From contig JAQQAK010000158.1 in NCBI GenBank assembly GCA_028527945.1, positions 1 to 8,602 on the forward strand: 8,602 bases of DNA. Direction: 5' to 3'. Each line of letters opens with the position of its first letter. Positions within the stretch are counted from its first letter, which is position 1. This stretch comes from Spirochaetaceae bacterium. Its GTDB lineage: Bacteria; Spirochaetota; Spirochaetia; UBA9216. The notes under the pieces were generated by a model. It saw only the letters and a list, made by a program, of their open reading frames with translations, was not told where the DNA came from and did not search any database. Shown piece after piece: positions 6,704 through 8,602 of this stretch. Made by a program: the position numbers and the translations under genes.

Positions 6704-8238
6704 TTTTCCACCTTGGTAGAAGATTCGACTTTTTTCTTATCAAATGGGAAAGGATTTACTTTATCAAAACGTTCACCATCTACAGTCCAGTAATGTCCTT
6801 TTGGATTATAGACTCGAACTTCAAAATGAAGATGCGGGCCAGTAGACCGTCCTGTATTACCGATAAAACCAATTTTCTCAGCTTTATTTACCCATTCATC
6901 GGCCTTCTTTAATGGAGGCTCTTTTAAATGAGCATAAAAACTGGTCCAGTAAGTTGCATTTGGATATACTTTTTTGACTTGTTCAGTTAGAGCATGTTTT
7001 ATCTCTATAGTATTTCCATAATGACCTTCATTCTGAACATCCATAACGACACCATCATAAGTGCAGACAACATCACCGGAAGGCATTCCTTCTCGAACAA
7101 TTCGCCCGGCATACGAGATATAATCTATATTTCCTACATTAATAATATCAACCGCGTAATGAGGAACAACCCGGCCTGGAACAAATGGATCTTCACGTGA
7201 ATCCGAAAAACCTGAAGTTATTCTAAATCCACGGCCGTCATTTGGACGACCTTCTATTTCAACAGGATATGCCATATCATCAAAAACTGGAATCCAGCGG
7301 CTTAAAGGAATTACTCGTTGTTCGTCTGTCGCCAAGAATATTCTGGCCTGATATTCTTCTGACGGAAGATTAGACATTTCATAAATTATTTCACCATACG
7401 AAACAGCTTCTTTTATATTTGAAGCAATTAGTTTATAAGCCTCTTTTCGCGCGGGAAGGTGTCTTGTAAGCTCTTCACCTAATCTTGTGACATTAACATA
7501 AGCATTGCGGCGATTAAACTCAAAATCCGATTGAGATTTTTCAAGATTCTTTTTCAAGACATCAAGATCGCCTTCAGCCTCAACCTTAAAGCTGTCTAAA
7601 TCCTTAACATGGCTCTGTAGTTGAACAAGGTAATCATCCATAGAACTACCAAGATCTGATTGTATTTTATTTACTTTAATAAAATAACTGCTTACAAGTA
7701 CGGCAAGAATAATTATAGCAAGCGATGAGACAGGGACAAATACTGATGGATGAAGAATAATCTCGTTATAAACAACGCTGAAAAACTTGAGAATAGGCCC
7801 CTTGGGTTTTACATAACCACTATAAGCCTCGTTATAATCTATAGCCAATTTTTCTTCTTCAAAATATAGATTAAGAGTTCCATGTTTTTCATAGACAGTA
7901 TCTACACTTGCGCTCAATTCCGCAATCTCATTACTAAGATCGACAAGAACAACATGACGCCCCTCTTTCTCAAGACTCAATACCTGCCATTCTCCGTCTT
8001 TTATAAAGGTCCAATTTCTAAAAACATGATTAACGCCATCAGTTGAAACAATAATTTCCTGAATATGCAAATTAGTAGAACTTACTCTGTTTACAACAAT
8101 AAAAAATTGAGCTGTAATTTCTTCTGATTTAAAATCAATCAATGGAGAAGAAAAAGATCTGTCCTTTCCCAGCCATTGCTCAGAAGCAGAGATAATACGT
8201 CTTATTATATTACTTTTTAGTACAGGTTGCTCAGCCAT
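6700..8238 (-). CDS. Membrane-anchored M23 (LytM-type) metallopeptidase
   Basis: This 512-residue protein is a probable peptidoglycan hydrolase or divisome/envelope regulator. Layout: an unrecognised, largely beta-looking domain (1-160), one membrane segment (about 164-187), a charged coiled coil (about 190-262), and a C-terminal M23 domain (about 335-485). The zinc and catalytic residues are intact: His360-x3-Asp364, His437 in YAHL, and His469-x-His471 in HLHFEV. The peptidase core has an inserted segment between the first ligand and the HxH motif. There is no N-terminal signal peptide, so the N-terminal domain is predicted cytoplasmic and the peptidase periplasmic. Intact ligands suggest an active enzyme, unlike EnvC/NlpD-type activators. 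It heads the operon with the cysteine-rich and HD genes. The ATG lacks a ribosome binding site, with TATAAT 6 bases upstream. Confidence 0.9.
   Translation of the reverse strand: MAEQPVLKSNIIRRIISASEQWLGKDRSFSSPLIDFKSEEITAQFFIVVNRVSSTNLHIQEIIVSTDGVNHVFRNWTFIKDGEWQVLSLEKEGRHVVLVDLSNEIAELSASVDTVYEKHGTLNLYFEEEKLAIDYNEAYSGYVKPKGPILKFFSVVYNEIILHPSVFVPVSSLAIIILAVLVSSYFIKVNKIQSDLGSSMDDYLVQLQSHVKDLDSFKVEAEGDLDVLKKNLEKSQSDFEFNRRNAYVNVTRLGEELTRHLPARKEAYKLIASNIKEAVSYGEIIYEMSNLPSEEYQARIFLATDEQRVIPLSRWIPVFDDMAYPVEIEGRPNDGRGFRITSGFSDSREDPFVPGRVVPHYAVDIINVGNIDYISYAGRIVREGMPSGDVVCTYDGVVMDVQNEGHYGNTIEIKHALTEQVKKVYPNATYWTSFYAHLKEPPLKKADEWVNKAEKIGFIGNTGRSTGPHLHFEVRVYNPKGHYWTVDGERFDKVNPFPFDKKKVESSTKVEK
6708..6714 (-). 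promoter_or_regulatory. Shine-Dalgarno site of the C_GCAxxG_C_C gene
   Basis: AAGGTGG lies within the last codons of the M23 gene, 4 bases before the ATG that overlaps the M23 stop codon. It supports independent or coupled translation of the small gene from that start. Confidence 0.65.
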
Positions 8239-8244
8239 TTTATA

Positions 8245-8273
8245 ATTATATTTTACTATCTGTTTTCTAATAA
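8245..8273 (-). promoter_or_regulatory. Promoter of the M23 operon, possibly leaderless
   Basis: A perfect TATAAT (8250-8245 on the minus strand) ends 6 bases (TATAAA) before the M23 ATG. The -35 at the 17-base spacing is poor (TTATTA, 3 of 6), and the region is AT-rich, so a chance match is possible. No ribosome binding site exists upstream of the ATG, which is consistent with a leaderless start. Confidence 0.4.
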
Positions 8274-8346
8274 GTATAGTAGCTCTAAAAAAAGTTATTT
8301 TATTTTTTTTGGTAACACTTATGCCTTGTTTGTGTGTTTAAGTAGC

Positions 8347-8602
8347 ATGAATAGATTACTTTTTATACCAATAACTTTTTGTGTTCTTTTAGCACTTAAC
8401 GGATGCAGTATTTTTCAAAACTCCAGTGTGCTGACAGAAAAAAGCTATGACTTGAGCGATTTCACCTCTGTTGAGATAGAAGACTCTTCAAGCCTTATAA
8501 TTAAAAGCGGAGATGATTACAGCATAAATATTACATGCAATGAAAATATTGTTAATTATCTTGTTGTATATGTATCTAATGGAGTACTTTATGCTAGCGT
8601 AT
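8347..8602 (+). CDS. Lipoprotein with DUF2807 (head GIN domain)-like start, truncated by window edge
   Basis: The first 85 codons are visible. A short lipoprotein signal peptide (Met-Asn-Arg, then a hydrophobic core) ends in the lipobox LALNGC with Cys20 as the lipidated residue. Leu-Asn-Gly-Cys is acceptable under the relaxed spirochaete lipobox. The mature part has the pattern of DUF2807 proteins: a tyrosine/aspartate-led segment with FTSVEIED, then SLIIKSGDDYSINITCNENI, then a strand ending NGVLY. These form beta-helical, surface-exposed or periplasmic domains of unknown function. The assignment rests on pattern only and on a partial sequence. The start is ATG at 8347. In-frame TTG or GTG codons lie a few codons upstream but would lengthen the signal peptide. 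No clear ribosome binding site or promoter is visible. The gene is divergent from the M23 operon, with 108 bases between. Confidence 0.65.
   Translation, partial: MNRLLFIPITFCVLLALNGCSIFQNSSVLTEKSYDLSDFTSVEIEDSSSLIIKSGDDYSINITCNENIVNYLVVYVSNGVLYASV

Noticed and set aside
6417..7200. Plus-strand open frames opposite the cysteine-rich and M23 genes
   Set aside because: They lie antisense to well-supported genes, lack ribosome binding sites and show no recognisable motifs.
8281..8346. T8 run and TTTAAG box as a promoter for the right-edge lipoprotein
   Set aside because: The best -10 has 4 of 6 matches and no acceptable -35 at a usual spacing, so it cannot be separated from AT-rich background.

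Overview
The window looks like an AT-rich chromosomal segment of a spirochaete, most likely a Treponema-type organism. The reasons are the base composition (about one third G+C by eye), the spirochaete-like lipobox of the lipoprotein at the right edge, and the mix of lipoate scavenging, glycerol/phospholipid and cell-wall genes. This assignment is an inference from style and content. No rRNA, tRNA, CRISPR array, insertion sequence or phage gene is visible.

Left part (1-4634), minus strand. Reading with transcription from right to left, glpK (glycerol kinase) has its own near-consensus promoter and a palindromic operator candidate. It is followed 5 bases later by a GTG-started cardiolipin synthase gene. 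Together they could supply glycerol-3-phosphate and use phosphatidylglycerol in membrane lipid synthesis. A hairpin separates this pair from lplA (lipoate-protein ligase), which has its own promoter. At the left edge lies the first 25 codons of a membrane or secreted protein with a perfect ribosome binding site. The 330-base gap upstream of glpK holds back-to-back promoters, a GC-richer island with long-range complementarity and an open but undocumented reading frame.

Middle (4635-5768), plus strand. A single TRAM/Fe-S 23S rRNA m5U methyltransferase gene (rlmD/rumA type) is read from a promoter whose -10 box ends 6 bases before the ATG, so its mRNA is predicted to be leaderless.

Right part (5802-8238), minus strand. 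A three-gene operon is read in the order M23 metallopeptidase, C_GCAxxG_C_C cysteine-rich protein, HD-domain phosphohydrolase. The first two genes overlap by ATGA and the last two are 2 bases apart. The M23 protein is membrane-anchored, with an intact zinc site, a coiled coil and an unrecognised N-terminal domain. Divergent from it, at the right edge, is the start of a lipoprotein resembling the DUF2807 (head GIN domain) family.

Points beyond routine annotation: (1) three transcription-unit heads (lplA, rlmD, M23) have no Shine-Dalgarno sequence but a -10-like box 6-7 bases from the ATG, while glpK, the small cysteine-rich gene and the left-edge gene have good Shine-Dalgarno sites; (2) a G8 tract inside lplA where slippage by one base either way meets a stop within four codons; (3) the unexplained island upstream of glpK; (4) a GlpK that appears to lack both known allosteric or regulatory handles. 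I see no clearly new multi-gene system. The M23/C_GCAxxG/HD operon is the least explained combination.
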